A stretch of DNA of 64,000 bases from Gammaproteobacteria bacterium (GCA_016191205.1 JACPPB010000074.1:62001-126000); one strand, 5' to 3'; counted from the first letter of the stretch, positions 23,410 through 31,652 are shown. Notes: generated from the letters alone by a model not told the origin. Numbers and translations are program-made.

Positions 23410-24666
23410 ATGAAGTTCACCTGGTTCAATCTGATGCCATGGCCGCATCTGCCCGCGGATTTCCGCAAGAAACACCGCTCGGTGTGGGTGGATATCGACG
23501 CCAAGCTGTACGACCCGGTCAAGGGTCACGTTGTCTACAACAACTACCTGGACATGCTGGAATACGCCGACGCGATGGGCTACGACGGCATCGGTGTCAA
23601 CGAACACCACCAGAACGCCTACGGCCTGATGCCGTCACCGAACATCATGGCGGCCGCCGTTTCGCGCCGCGCGCTCAATGCCGCCGTGGTCGTGCTGGGC
23701 AATTCGCTGTCGCTGTACAACCCGCCGATTCGCGTCGCCGAAGAATTCGCGATGCTCGACGTCATCACCGGCGGGCGGCTGGTGGCGGGTTTCCCGGTCG
23801 GTACCTCGATGGACACCAATTTCTGCTACGGCGACATCCCGGCACTGACCCGCGAGCGCTATCAGGAAGCCCACGACCTGGTGCGCAAGGCCTGGCGCGA
23901 AACCGAACCCTTTGCCTGGAACGGCCGCTACACCAAGCTGCGCCACGTCAACACCTGGCCCAAGCCGATCCAGAATCCGCCGCCCATTCACATCCCCGGC
24001 GGCGGCTCGGTGGAGACCTACGACTTCTGTCTCGACAACGTCTATTCCTATTCGTACCTGAGCTTTTCCGGCTACATCCGCGCCAAGGCGCTGTTGCAGG
24101 GCTACTGGGATCGTCTCGCCGAACGCAACGAACCCGATGCCTCGCCCTATCGCGCCGGCTTCGCGCAGACCATCTGCGTCGCCGAAACCGATGCCCAGGC
24201 GGAGGAGCTCTATTCCGAGCACGTCAATTACTTTTTCAACCGCTGCCTGCACATCGCCCCCGGCTTTGCCGATGCGCCGGGCTATCGCACCATCAAGACC
24301 ATCAAGTCCGGCGCGCTGTCGCAGTTCTCGCCGAATTTCGAGGAGGCCGCCCACATGTCGTGGAAGGATCTGGTCGAGGGCGGCTTCATCATCGCCGGTA
24401 GTCCCGACACCGTGCGCGAGCGCATGGAGGATCTGATCAAGGGTTTGCGCGTCGGCAACATCTTCTGCCTGATGCACGTCGGCGACATGCCGCTCGAAAA
24501 AACCAAATACTCGACGCGGCTGTTCGCCGAAAAAGTCATGCCCAGGCTGCGCAACATGTGGCCGGAATACGACAACGACACCCGCTTCTGGTGCCAGCCA
24601 TTGGCGAAGCGCGCCACGCCCGGCCCCGTGTCCGACTACAACGCCGCCATCGGAGGCAACCGCTGA
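23410..24666 (+). CDS. LLM-class flavin-dependent oxidoreductase (luciferase-like monooxygenase)
   Basis: The 418-residue protein has the bacterial-luciferase TIM-barrel fold, binding FMN or F420. Features are EYADAMGYDGIGVNEHHQN, the EEFAMLDVITGGRLVAGF segment typical of the family, and PPIHIPGGGS. Such enzymes oxidise small organic molecules, but the substrate cannot be read from the sequence. Its TGA stop shares one base with the ATG of the following alpha/beta hydrolase, so the pair is co-translated and may act in sequence (oxidation then hydrolysis). The pair lies between ridA and recG, where core genes are expected. Confidence 0.88.
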   Translation: MKFTWFNLMPWPHLPADFRKKHRSVWVDIDAKLYDPVKGHVVYNNYLDMLEYADAMGYDGIGVNEHHQNAYGLMPSPNIMAAAVSRRALNAAVVVLGNSLSLYNPPIRVAEEFAMLDVITGGRLVAGFPVGTSMDTNFCYGDIPALTRERYQEAHDLVRKAWRETEPFAWNGRYTKLRHVNTWPKPIQNPPPIHIPGGGSVETYDFCLDNVYSYSYLSFSGYIRAKALLQGYWDRLAERNEPDASPYRAGFAQTICVAETDAQAEELYSEHVNYFFNRCLHIAPGFADAPGYRTIKTIKSGALSQFSPNFEEAAHMSWKDLVEGGFIIAGSPDTVRERMEDLIKGLRVGNIFCLMHVGDMPLEKTKYSTRLFAEKVMPRLRNMWPEYDNDTRFWCQPLAKRATPGPVSDYNAAIGGNR

Positions 24667-25451
24667 TGACTGCCCTCTGCCTGAACAAAATCAAAACCCA
24701 TCACGCCGTGGTCGATGTACTGAGCGGCGGCAACGGCCCGGATCTGTTCTTCCTCCACGGCGCCGGCGGCGTCACCGCCGAAGATCCCTTTTTGACCGCG
24801 CTCGCGCAAAGGTACCGCGTACACGCACCCCTGGTGCCGGGTTACGGCGCGTCGGACGAGTGCGAGAGCATTCGCACCATGCTCGATTTCACTTTGCACA
24901 GTTACGATGTGATGGACGCGCTCGGGTTGCGCAAACCCATCGTCGTCGGTCACTCCATGGGCGGCATGATGGCGGCGGAAATGGCGGCCATCGCACCCCA
25001 CGACATCGACCGCCTGTGCCTGTTGTGCCCGGCGGGGCTGTGGCTGGATGAATATCCGATGCCCGACATCTTCTCGATGGTGCCCTACGAACTACCCGCC
25101 GTGCTGTTTCACGACGTTGAAGCCGGCGCCGCCATGATGACCGCGGGCGCGGATTTCTCCGATCTCACCTTCCTGCAGAACTTCCTGGTGCAGAACGCCC
25201 GCCAGCTCGGCATGGCCGGCAAGATCCTGTTCCCGATCGCCGATCGCGGCCTGAGCGAACGCCTCTACCGCATCCGGGCGAAAACCCTGCTGGTGTGGGG
25301 CGCGTCCGATCGCTTGACGCCGCTGCCCTATGGCGAAGCTTTCAAAAAAGGCATCGCCGGCAGCGAATTGATCGTGATCGAAAAGGCCGGCCATATGCTG
25401 CCGCTGGAGCAGACCGATGCGGTGATTCGCGCGATCGACCGCCTGGGGTGA
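24666..25451 (+). CDS. Alpha/beta-fold hydrolase
   Basis: A 261-residue hydrolase starting at the ATG at 24666, which overlaps the preceding stop. The catalytic triad is readable. The nucleophile Ser lies in VVGHSMGGMMAAEM, Asp in VWGASDRLTPL and His in EKAGHMLPLE, and LHGAGG is the oxyanion motif. No signal peptide is seen. The fold fits esterases, C-C bond hydrolases and related enzymes, so the reaction is unknown. It is presumably linked to the flavin oxidoreductase upstream. Confidence 0.88.
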   Translation: MTALCLNKIKTHHAVVDVLSGGNGPDLFFLHGAGGVTAEDPFLTALAQRYRVHAPLVPGYGASDECESIRTMLDFTLHSYDVMDALGLRKPIVVGHSMGGMMAAEMAAIAPHDIDRLCLLCPAGLWLDEYPMPDIFSMVPYELPAVLFHDVEAGAAMMTAGADFSDLTFLQNFLVQNARQLGMAGKILFPIADRGLSERLYRIRAKTLLVWGASDRLTPLPYGEAFKKGIAGSELIVIEKAGHMLPLEQTDAVIRAIDRLG

Positions 25452-25463
25452 TCGATGCCGGGC

Positions 25464-25495
25464 GTGCCGGTGGGAGGCGCTGTCCCCACCGGCAC
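25464..25495 (+). terminator. Strong hairpin after the hydrolase gene
   Basis: GTGCCGGTGGG and CCCACCGGCAC form a perfect 11-base stem with a ten-base loop, 12 bases after the stop codon. There is no T run, so termination, if any, would not be of the standard intrinsic type. It separates the oxidoreductase-hydrolase pair from recG. Confidence 0.55.
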
Positions 25496-25586
25496 TGATC
25501 ACGGATTGCGTTCAAGCCTTCATTTCTTGGCGAGGGCACAGCCCTGGTTTTCCAATGCGGCGGCAAGAGCCTGCTAAAGTCGCCGC

Positions 25587-27689
25587 ATGACTGCCGATGC
25601 TGCCCAGCCCGCCCATCAACTGCCCATCACCAGCCTGCGCGGCGTGGGCGCGCACTTGCGCGACCGGCTGGCGCGGATCGGCATCCACAGCGTTCAGGAT
25701 CTGCTGTTCCACCTGCCGACCCGCTACCTCGACCGCACCCGCATCACTCCCATCGCCGCGTTGCGGCAGCTCGCCGAAGTGGTGCTCGAAGGCGAAGTGC
25801 TGGGCGCCGATATCGTCCAAGGCCGCCGGCGCAGCCTGATCTGCAAGCTCGGTGACCGCTCCGGCGTTGTCACGCTGCGGTTTTTTCATTTCTCCGCGAG
25901 CCAGCGCAATGCCCTGACACGCGGCACGCGCCTGCGCTGCTACGGCGAGGTGCGCCTCGGCCCGGCGGGCCTGGAGCTGTACCACCCCGAATACCATGTG
26001 CTCGACAGCGCCGCGCCCGCGCCGCTGGAACAAGCGCTGACCCCGGTCTATCCCGCCGGCGAAGGCGTGACCCAGCCGCGGCTGCGGCAGCTCATGACCC
26101 AGGCGCTCGCCCTCGCCGGCGCGGCCGATGGTCCGCACCGCGCGCTGCTCCGCGACTGGCTGCCGGCGGCGGTGCGCCCGGATCTGCCGCCGCTCGCGGA
26201 CGCGGTGCACTACCTGCACGCGCCGCCGCCGGACGCACCCCTCGATCTGCTGCTGCGCGGCGAGCATCCGGCGCAGCGACGGCTGGCGTTCGAGGAGCTG
26301 CTGGCCCACCACCTGAGCCTGCAACAGTTGCGCGCGCGGGTGCGCAGTCAGCGCGCGCCGATACTGAAGGCACCCGCCGAACTGGAGCGGCGCTTTCTCG
26401 ACAGTCTGCCCTTCAGGCTGACCGGCGCGCAGCAGCGCGTGTGCCGCGAGATCGCCGCCGACCTCGCCCAGCCCGTGCCCATGCTGCGCCTGCTCCAGGG
26501 CGATGTCGGCTCCGGCAAGACCGCCGTTGCCGCCCACGCGGTGATGCAGGCGGTGGGCGCCGGCTTTCAGGCCGCCCTGATGGCACCCACCGAGATCCTC
26601 GCCGAGCAGCACCGCGATACCCTCGAACACTGGCTGCGCCCGCTCGACATCCACAGCGCCTGGCTGACCGGCAGGCTCAAGGGCCGCGCGCGCGCCGTGC
26701 AACTGGCCGCCATCGCCGACGGCAGCGCCCGGCTCGCCATCGGCACCCATGCGCTGTTCCAGGACGAGGTGACCTTTGCCCGCCTCGGCCTCACCATCAT
26801 CGACGAGCAGCACCGCTTCGGCGTCCATCAACGCCTCTCCCTGCGCGAAAAAGGCTGCGCCGGAACCGTGCCGCACCAGTTGATCATGACCGCGACGCCC
26901 ATTCCCCGCACACTCGCCATGATCGGCTACGCCGATCTCGACTATTCCGCCATCGACGAGCTGCCGCCGGGCCGGCAACCCGTCAATACCGTCGCCATCG
27001 CCAACAGCCGTCGCGCCGAGGTCATCGCGCGCATTCACGGCGCCTGTCGTGCGGGGCGTCAGGCCTACTGGGTCTGCACCCTGATCGAGGATTCCGAGGT
27101 ACTCCAGGCCCAGGCCGCCGAAACCGCGGCCGCCGAACTGGCGCTGGCGCTGCCGGATTTGCGCATCGGGCTGGTCCACGGCCGCATGAAGCCGGGCGAC
27201 AAGGCCGCCGCCATGACGGCGTTCAAGGCCGGCGAGATCGATCTGCTGGTGGCGACTACCGTGATCGAAGTGGGCGTCGATGTCCCCAACGCGACCCTGA
27301 TGGTGATCGAAAACCCGGAGCGCCTCGGTCTCGCGCAACTGCACCAGTTGCGCGGCCGGGTCGGACGCGGCCGCGCCGAGAGCCACTGCGTGCTGCTGTA
27401 TGGCACTCCGCTGTCGCAGCACGCCCGCGAGCGCCTGCGCATCCTGCGCCAGACCAACGACGGCTTCGTGATCGCGGAGCGCGACCTGCAACTGCGCGGC
27501 CCCGGCGAAGTGCTGGGCACCCGTCAGACCGGCGACATCAATCTGCGCATCGCCGATTTGCAGCGCGACGCCGACCTGCTCGCCAGCGTGCAGCACGGCG
27601 CCGCGACCCTGATGGCCGAGTACCCGGAGGCGATCACGCCGCTGATTCAACGCTGGCTCGGCCACGCAACCCGCTACGGGGAGGTTTGA
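25587..27689 (+). CDS. recG: ATP-dependent DNA helicase RecG
   Basis: Remodels stalled replication forks and branched DNA. The 700-residue protein has an N-terminal wedge domain (ITSLRGVGAHLRDRLARIGI). Helicase motifs follow: QGDVGSGKTAVAA (I), IIDEQHRFGV (II, DEQH), MTATPIPRTLAM (III) and a TRG-type C-terminal region LRGRVGRG. Length and start are standard. This is the end of the conserved spoT-to-recG block. Confidence 0.97.
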   Translation: MTADAAQPAHQLPITSLRGVGAHLRDRLARIGIHSVQDLLFHLPTRYLDRTRITPIAALRQLAEVVLEGEVLGADIVQGRRRSLICKLGDRSGVVTLRFFHFSASQRNALTRGTRLRCYGEVRLGPAGLELYHPEYHVLDSAAPAPLEQALTPVYPAGEGVTQPRLRQLMTQALALAGAADGPHRALLRDWLPAAVRPDLPPLADAVHYLHAPPPDAPLDLLLRGEHPAQRRLAFEELLAHHLSLQQLRARVRSQRAPILKAPAELERRFLDSLPFRLTGAQQRVCREIAADLAQPVPMLRLLQGDVGSGKTAVAAHAVMQAVGAGFQAALMAPTEILAEQHRDTLEHWLRPLDIHSAWLTGRLKGRARAVQLAAIADGSARLAIGTHALFQDEVTFARLGLTIIDEQHRFGVHQRLSLREKGCAGTVPHQLIMTATPIPRTLAMIGYADLDYSAIDELPPGRQPVNTVAIANSRRAEVIARIHGACRAGRQAYWVCTLIEDSEVLQAQAAETAAAELALALPDLRIGLVHGRMKPGDKAAAMTAFKAGEIDLLVATTVIEVGVDVPNATLMVIENPERLGLAQLHQLRGRVGRGRAESHCVLLYGTPLSQHARERLRILRQTNDGFVIAERDLQLRGPGEVLGTRQTGDINLRIADLQRDADLLASVQHGAATLMAEYPEAITPLIQRWLGHATRYGEV

Positions 27690-27772
27690 CGGCGGGGTCC
27701 GGGCGACGGACCATGACCGGAACCGGTACAGAATCGATAATAAATTCCATAACAAACCAAAGAGGAATCCCC

Positions 27773-28741
27773 ATGAGCACCACTTCGCTCGGCCTGGTTC
27801 TCTCCACCGCCACCGCAGCGCCGCCACGGGAACTGGCGGCCATCGGCCAGCTCGCCGAAGCGCACGGCTTCGCCGCCGTGCTGGTCAACGAGGGCCGCGG
27901 CGATGCGCTCGCCTGCGCCCAGGCCATTGCGGCGGTCACCCAGCGCGTCCAGGTCGGCACCAACATTGCCAACATCTATTACCGCCATCCTTTCCTCGCC
28001 GCGATGACGGCCGCCACCATCGCCGAGCTGTCGGAAGGAAGGCTGGTGCTGGGGCTCGGCATGAGCCACCGGCAACTGTTGAAAGCCCAGGGGATCGAAA
28101 TGAACAATCCCCGCGATTATTTGCGCGACTACACCCGGAAAGTGAAACAGATCCTGGCGGGCGAAGATCACAACCCCCTGTTCGCATCGCGTCCCTGTCC
28201 CTGGTCGGTGCCGGTGCTGGTGGCCGGGCTCACCGTGGAAAGCGCACAGGTGGCGGGCGAAGTGGCCGACGGACTGATGCCGTTTCTGGCGTCGCTGGAT
28301 TACCTCAAAGTGCTGCTCAAATCCGCGCGCGAACGCGCAAGCGCGGTCGGCCGCGATCCCGCGCAACTGGACTGCATCCTCAGCATCCCGACCTTCATGT
28401 CGAACAATCTCGGCGCCGCGATCTCCGCCGCCAAACACAACCTGGCGTTTTTTGCGCGACTACCCAATTACCGCTTGCAGTGGCGGCGCTGCGGTTTCGA
28501 TGCCGAAATGGATGCGGTGACCGAGGCCTGGAAGACCGGCGACCGCCGCGCCGCCGCGGCCTGTATCAGCGAAAACATGGTGAACCAGATCTGTATCTAC
28601 GGTTCACCGCAGATGTGCCGCTCGCAGCTCGCGGCGTTTCGCGCCGCCGGCGCACGGCTGCCGCTATTGGCGGTGAGCCCGGTCAACGATTCCGACCGGC
28701 TCGGCGCGACACGCGCGGCGATCCTGCAGTTGGCGCCCTGA
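27773..28741 (+). CDS. LLM-class flavin-dependent oxidoreductase, second copy
   Basis: The 322-residue luciferase-like protein begins MSTTSLGLVLSTATAAPP at the ATG at 27773, with AGAGGAA upstream. It has AIAAVTQRVQVGTNIANIYYRHP and the family segment IAELSEGRLVLGLGMSH. It resembles the F420-dependent subgroup in shape, but the cofactor cannot be decided from sequence alone. It is only distantly related to the oxidoreductase at 23410 and is the last gene before the repeat-rich island. Confidence 0.85.
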   Translation: MSTTSLGLVLSTATAAPPRELAAIGQLAEAHGFAAVLVNEGRGDALACAQAIAAVTQRVQVGTNIANIYYRHPFLAAMTAATIAELSEGRLVLGLGMSHRQLLKAQGIEMNNPRDYLRDYTRKVKQILAGEDHNPLFASRPCPWSVPVLVAGLTVESAQVAGEVADGLMPFLASLDYLKVLLKSARERASAVGRDPAQLDCILSIPTFMSNNLGAAISAAKHNLAFFARLPNYRLQWRRCGFDAEMDAVTEAWKTGDRRAAAACISENMVNQICIYGSPQMCRSQLAAFRAAGARLPLLAVSPVNDSDRLGATRAAILQLAP

Positions 28742-28754
28742 GCTGTTTCCCTGA

Positions 28755-28887
28755 CAGGCTGCTGAAAACGTCGCGCGGCGGCCAGCTGCGAGGCGCGCAG
28801 CAAGCGACATGTATCAACTCGATAATGGAGGAAGCGCGTAGCGCGCAACGCAACAAATGGTGCGCGCAGCGGTTTTTGAGCAGCCGG
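28755..28887. repeat. MITE-like interspersed repeat, copy 1
   Basis: The element is about 133 bases and bounded by imperfect inverted ends, CAGGCTGCTGAAAAC (28755) and GTTTTTGAGCAGCCGG (28872-28887). The body shares long stretches with copies at 29592 and 32312, including ATGTATCAACTCGATAATG. It ends exactly at the stop codon of vapC. It has no coding capacity. Confidence 0.75.
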
Positions 28888-29283
28888 TCAAGCCGCAGGG
28901 AGTGCGCGCGTGTGCTGCGGGAAGGCTTTCAACATTTTCCTGTCCATCGTCACGACCTTGATGCCAAGCTTCATGGCAACAGCGATGAACTCGCAGTCAT
29001 ACGCCGAACATTCACTATCGCGCACCAATTCAAGTACGCGCCGGGAATCGACTTCATGCTCGTTTCCGGATAGCAGTGCCTCTGCCTCCAACTGCACCAG
29101 CAAAGCTTCGTCAAAGGTTAACGTTTTTCGCCGTACATACCCCGCCAGCAGATTTCTGAACTCGCTTCGCCAAAGAATCGGCGCGACCCATTCCGGATCA
29201 CGCCTGAAGAGCGCGTCCGCCAGCGGACTATGCTCATAGGGGAGAAACAGATAGGCGAGTATATTCGTGTCCACCACTATCAC
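28888..29283 (-). CDS. vapC: PIN-domain toxin, VapC family
   Basis: The 131-residue predicted ribonuclease toxin of a type II toxin-antitoxin pair. The PIN-domain acidic residues are present: VVDTNIL (Asp 5), WRSEFRNLL (Glu), SAYDCEFIAVA (Asp) and VVTMDRKML (Asp). VapC proteins cleave tRNA or rRNA, but the target here is unknown. Its ATG overlaps the antitoxin stop by 4 bases. The gene is less GC-rich than the core genes and is flanked by repeats, pointing to horizontal gain. Confidence 0.9.
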   Translation of the reverse strand: MIVVDTNILAYLFLPYEHSPLADALFRRDPEWVAPILWRSEFRNLLAGYVRRKTLTFDEALLVQLEAEALLSGNEHEVDSRRVLELVRDSECSAYDCEFIAVAMKLGIKVVTMDRKMLKAFPQHTRALPAA

Positions 29284-29525
29284 ATGCGACCTTCGCTTTT
29301 CAGTGCGTCGATATCTTTGGCTTTGAACTTGCCTTGCGGCATTGATGCGCGAAGCGCCTGTACCCGGGCGAGCCGGTCAGCGGGAGAAACCTTGTCCGGA
29401 AGCAATACTGACTCCAAGCATACGATTGCTTCGCTGTTCAGGCTGCGCCGGTGTGCAACTGCGGCCGCTTTGAGGCGCTCGTACACTTCATCAGGAATGC
29501 TCTTCAAAGTGAGTGTCGTCGGCAT
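29280..29525 (-). CDS. vapB: Antitoxin of the VapBC pair, ribbon-helix-helix (FitA/Arc-like)
   Basis: An 81-residue protein starting MPTTLTLKSIPDEVYERLK, a ribbon-helix-helix DNA-binding fold of the Arc/FitA type, with HRRSLNSEAIVCLES as the following helices. The C-terminal tail would wrap the toxin. I chose the ATG at 29525 because GGAG lies six bases upstream. A TTG at 29537 is in frame but has no ribosome site. It precedes vapC and presumably represses the operon with it. Confidence 0.87.
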   Translation of the reverse strand: MPTTLTLKSIPDEVYERLKAAAVAHRRSLNSEAIVCLESVLLPDKVSPADRLARVQALRASMPQGKFKAKDIDALKSEGRM

Positions 29526-29545
29526 CGCTGGCTCCAAAAGTAACC

Positions 29546-29574
29546 ATTCTGGTTTCGCAAGGGAGCGTTGTCAA
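29546..29574 (-). promoter_or_regulatory. Promoter of vapBC
   Basis: On the minus strand a perfect TTGACA (29574-29569) and CAGAAT (29551-29546) are spaced by 17 bases, about 20 bases upstream of the vapB start. VapBC or RHH autoregulation is expected at this site. Confidence 0.6.
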
Positions 29575-29591
29575 GCCAAGCTGCCGCCTGA

Positions 29592-29690
29592 CAGGCTCCT
29601 GAAACACGTCGCGAGGCGGCCAGCAGTGAGCGAGATGTATCAACTCGATAATGAAGGGAGCGGGTACCGCGCAACGCAGAAGACGGCGCC
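29592..29690. repeat. MITE-like interspersed repeat, copy 2 (3' truncated)
   Basis: It begins CAGGCTCCTGAAACAC and shares GATGTATCAACTCGATAATG and GCGCAACGCAGAAGA with copy 1. The 3' inverted end is missing. It lies upstream of vapB in the same orientation as copy 1, so vapBC is bracketed by direct copies. Confidence 0.65.
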
Positions 29691-30308
29691 CCCCAGCGTA
29701 GATTTTGGCGCGAAGAGCAGCATTGGCACTCCCCCGGTGACAGGGTTAGGCTGCAACGCATTGAGTGAAAGCGGATTGCCGGTCGGCGACGCCGTCGGCA
29801 ACGGGTCGGAGACTGAATAAATCGCGTCTGATCCGATTGGAAAGCGTTGGCGCAATTGCAGTGCGAAGCATCATTTGCCTCCGGTATCGCCAACGGCTAC
29901 AGTTGGGCGATGGAAACAGGGAACGTCGTCTGGCATGCCGCCATCAACCGCAGTTCGTTCAGTTTCGACCCGGCAGGCTGCACTCCGTCTGCCTGGGTCA
30001 TTGCCTTGGGTCATTGCCCATCGACGCCCGCCGGCTCCACCAGCGAGCCGGGTGGCAGTGGCTTCCGAATATTCACGAAGGTCGGATCGTTTGGCCTCGA
30101 ATGCGACAATGCGAGAACAGACGCCGGTGCCGCGAGAACAGACCCCGGTGCCGCGGCGGAAGGCTCCAAACAAGCTGTGGAGCATCTATATTGGGGTCTA
30201 CTCGAACGACGACAAAGAGCACATCGAGCATCTAGCGCCGCGATTCCGATGCAAAGTCCACGTCTTCAACGCCAAGACCGCGAATGTATGGGGTCGATAA
30301 GGCATGAA
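29691..30308. other. Stretch without a recognisable complete gene
   Basis: Between repeat copy 2 and the first attC site I see no intact gene with a known family. A short frame ending at 30300 (…LWSIYIGVYSNDDKEHIEH… to VWGR) is protein-like and could be the tail of a broken cassette gene whose 5' part is lost. REP-like motifs occupy 30101-30146. Everything else is unexplained, and the frames are small and without ribosome sites. Confidence 0.4.
30101..30146 (-). repeat. REP-like motif, copy b, with a tandem 21-base duplication
   Basis: On the minus strand GTCTGTTCTCGCATTGTCGCAT (given here only as the match to copy a) is preceded by a second copy of its front half, GGGGTCTGTTCTCGC. On the plus strand this appears as two tandem 21-base units of GCGAGAACAGACSCCGGTGCC. 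It is the same family as 655-679. Confidence 0.5.
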
Positions 30309-30387
30309 ATATAACCATCGCTTCCAGCCGACGGACCCGCCTCCGCTTCGCTCCGGCAGGTTCGCGGCTGAAGCGAAGCGTTAGAGC
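30309..30387 (+). repeat. attC-like integron recombination site 1
   Basis: R'' is ATATAAC (30309-30315) and R' is GTTAGAGC (30380-30387). Between them TCGCTTCCAGCCG (30318-30330) pairs with CGGCTGAAGCGA (30365-30376) over 12 bases, leaving one extrahelical base. That is the layout expected for a folded attC, with a variable terminal loop between. Recombination would occur between G30380 and T30381. Confidence 0.75.
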
Positions 30388-30395
30388 ACTACAAC

Positions 30396-31217
30396 ATGCC
30401 CGCTCCGCTTACTGATGCCGTGATAATTGCCGTGGCGCGTCTCGTTGACGACGCACAGACGGAGACACGCGAGCCTAGCCACTCCGATATCGAGTTTCAG
30501 ATTCAACGGTCGCGGCTTACGGCTGGCGATCCAAAAGCACAAGGTCAGTTGGTTGGAAAAGCGAAGCGTGTGCGGGGTACGCTCAATTGGGCGCTGGACA
30601 ACAACGTCGCTGCTGGCGAATCTCTTGTTGAAAACCTAATTTCCCTCGTTCGCGGCTGCGGTGGTTTCCGGTCTGCCTCACCGAACTTTGTCGGTTCCGA
30701 AGCCATAGAAAATGCAATCGCTGCATTTCGTTCCGAGGGTTTCGTCTTAACAAGCGACGGCGAGTTACACGCCATCGTTCTTGAAAATCTGTCAGGTGCC
30801 GCGCTCACCGACGCGCTTTACGCATACGTTCGTCGCGCGAAGCGCGGCGCTGACGACGCCGCGCTACTCACTGGCACTGGCAAAGATCTTCTTGAGGCAA
30901 CCGCGGCTCACGTTCTTGTTGAAAGATTTGGTTCCTACCCGCGGGGTGCCAATTTCGAGGGTCTCTTAGGCCAAGCCTATGTGGCAATGGGGTTAGTAAC
31001 TCCTCAGCATCCGGTCCAACCGGGCGAGGCGCCTCAACGAAGAATCGAGAGGTCGATGTTTGATCTCGCTTGTTCCGTAAATGCCTTGCGAAATAAGGCG
31101 GGTACTGGTCACGGCCGTCCCTGGCTTCCGAACGTCACCGACACTGAAGCAAGGGCGGCCATTCAATTCATGGGCACCATCGCGGAGTGGCTGCTGTATG
31201 CACATAGCAAACGGTAG
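30396..31217 (+). CDS. Abortive-infection family protein (Abi_C-type C-terminus) in an integron cassette
   Basis: A 273-residue protein with the C-terminal abortive-infection motif ALRNKAGTGHGRPWLP preceded by a helical MFDLACSVN segment, which fits the Abi_C family (Pfam PF14355). These are phage-defence or cell-suicide proteins whose chemistry is mostly unknown. The N-terminal 200 residues show no motif I can name. The gene fills a 903-base cassette (30381-31283). The cassette opens with GTTAGAGC and its own attC opens with GCTCTAAC, the exact complement, as in a genuine cassette. The start is 15 bases from R' with no strong ribosome site. Confidence 0.75.
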   Translation: MPAPLTDAVIIAVARLVDDAQTETREPSHSDIEFQIQRSRLTAGDPKAQGQLVGKAKRVRGTLNWALDNNVAAGESLVENLISLVRGCGGFRSASPNFVGSEAIENAIAAFRSEGFVLTSDGELHAIVLENLSGAALTDALYAYVRRAKRGADDAALLTGTGKDLLEATAAHVLVERFGSYPRGANFEGLLGQAYVAMGLVTPQHPVQPGEAPQRRIERSMFDLACSVNALRNKAGTGHGRPWLPNVTDTEARAAIQFMGTIAEWLLYAHSKR

Positions 31218-31218
31218 T

Positions 31219-31290
31219 GCTCTAACCCTGCGGTCAACACGGACGCTGCGCGATAAAGCCTCGCAGCGCCAGTTACCTCCACGTTATGCC
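31219..31290 (+). repeat. attC-like integron recombination site 2
   Basis: R'' is GCTCTAAC (31219-31226) and R' GTTATGCC (31283-31290). Two stem segments pair with one unpaired base each: GGTCAAC (31232-31238) with GTTACC (31272-31277), and GGACGCTGCG (31241-31250) with CGCAGCGCC (31262-31270). The unpaired bases correspond to the extrahelical bases that IntI reads. Confidence 0.75.
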
Positions 31291-31306
31291 CTCTTAATCG
31301 AACCAC

Positions 31307-31333
31307 GGGGTCTGGTCTCGCATTGTAACATTC
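31307..31333 (+). repeat. REP-like motif, copy c, upstream of the transposase
   Basis: GGGGTCTGGTCTCGCATTG followed by TAACATTC. Its first nine bases pair with CCAGACCCC at 31363-31371 inside the start of the transposase gene, making a 9-base inverted repeat that could fold the transcript start or bind the protein. Confidence 0.55.
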
Positions 31334-31358
31334 AATCGGAGTAGTATATGCCTCCGGC

Positions 31359-31649
31359 ATGGCCAGACCCCTTCGCATAGAGTTTTCCGGAGCGCTTTAT
31401 CACGTGACCTCGCGTGGTGATCGTCAGGAGCCGATTTTTGCGGATGACGAAGACCGCCTGGCCTTCCTGAAGATACTGGCAGAGGTGGCGAAACGGTTCA
31501 ATTGGCTGTGCCATGCGTACTGCCTGATGACGAACCACTACCACCTTGTAGTGGAAACACCAGAAGCGAACTTGTCCAAAGGGATGCGTCAACTCAATGG
31601 GATGTATCCGCAGGAATCCAACCGACGCCATGGGCGAACGCGGCGTTAG
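31359..31649 (+). pseudogene. REP-associated tyrosine transposase (RAYT/Y1), C-terminally truncated
   Basis: The first 96 residues match RAYT proteins: MARPLRIEFSGALYHVTSRGD, a DEDRLAFL segment, and the HUH motif in CLMTNHYHLVVETP. RAYTs process REP sequences as single-strand DNA endonucleases. The normal protein is over 200 residues and carries the catalytic Tyr further on, so this copy is inactive. The break is just before GTTAGGCC at 31645, the R' of the next cassette, with the family's NRRHGR motif as the last recognisable part. Confidence 0.85.
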
Positions 31650-31652
31650 GCC
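31645..31652 (+). repeat. attC R'-like core starting the toxin-antitoxin cassette
   Basis: GTTAGGCC is the exact complement of GGCCTAAC at 32305-32312, downstream of the antitoxin gene. Matched R' and R'' copies at both ends are expected of one integrated cassette. The upstream half of this attC is missing and replaced by the broken transposase. Confidence 0.6.

Noticed and set aside
29745..29751. GTTAGGC as another attC core
   Set aside because: No complementary R'' and no pairing arms within 150 bases on either side.
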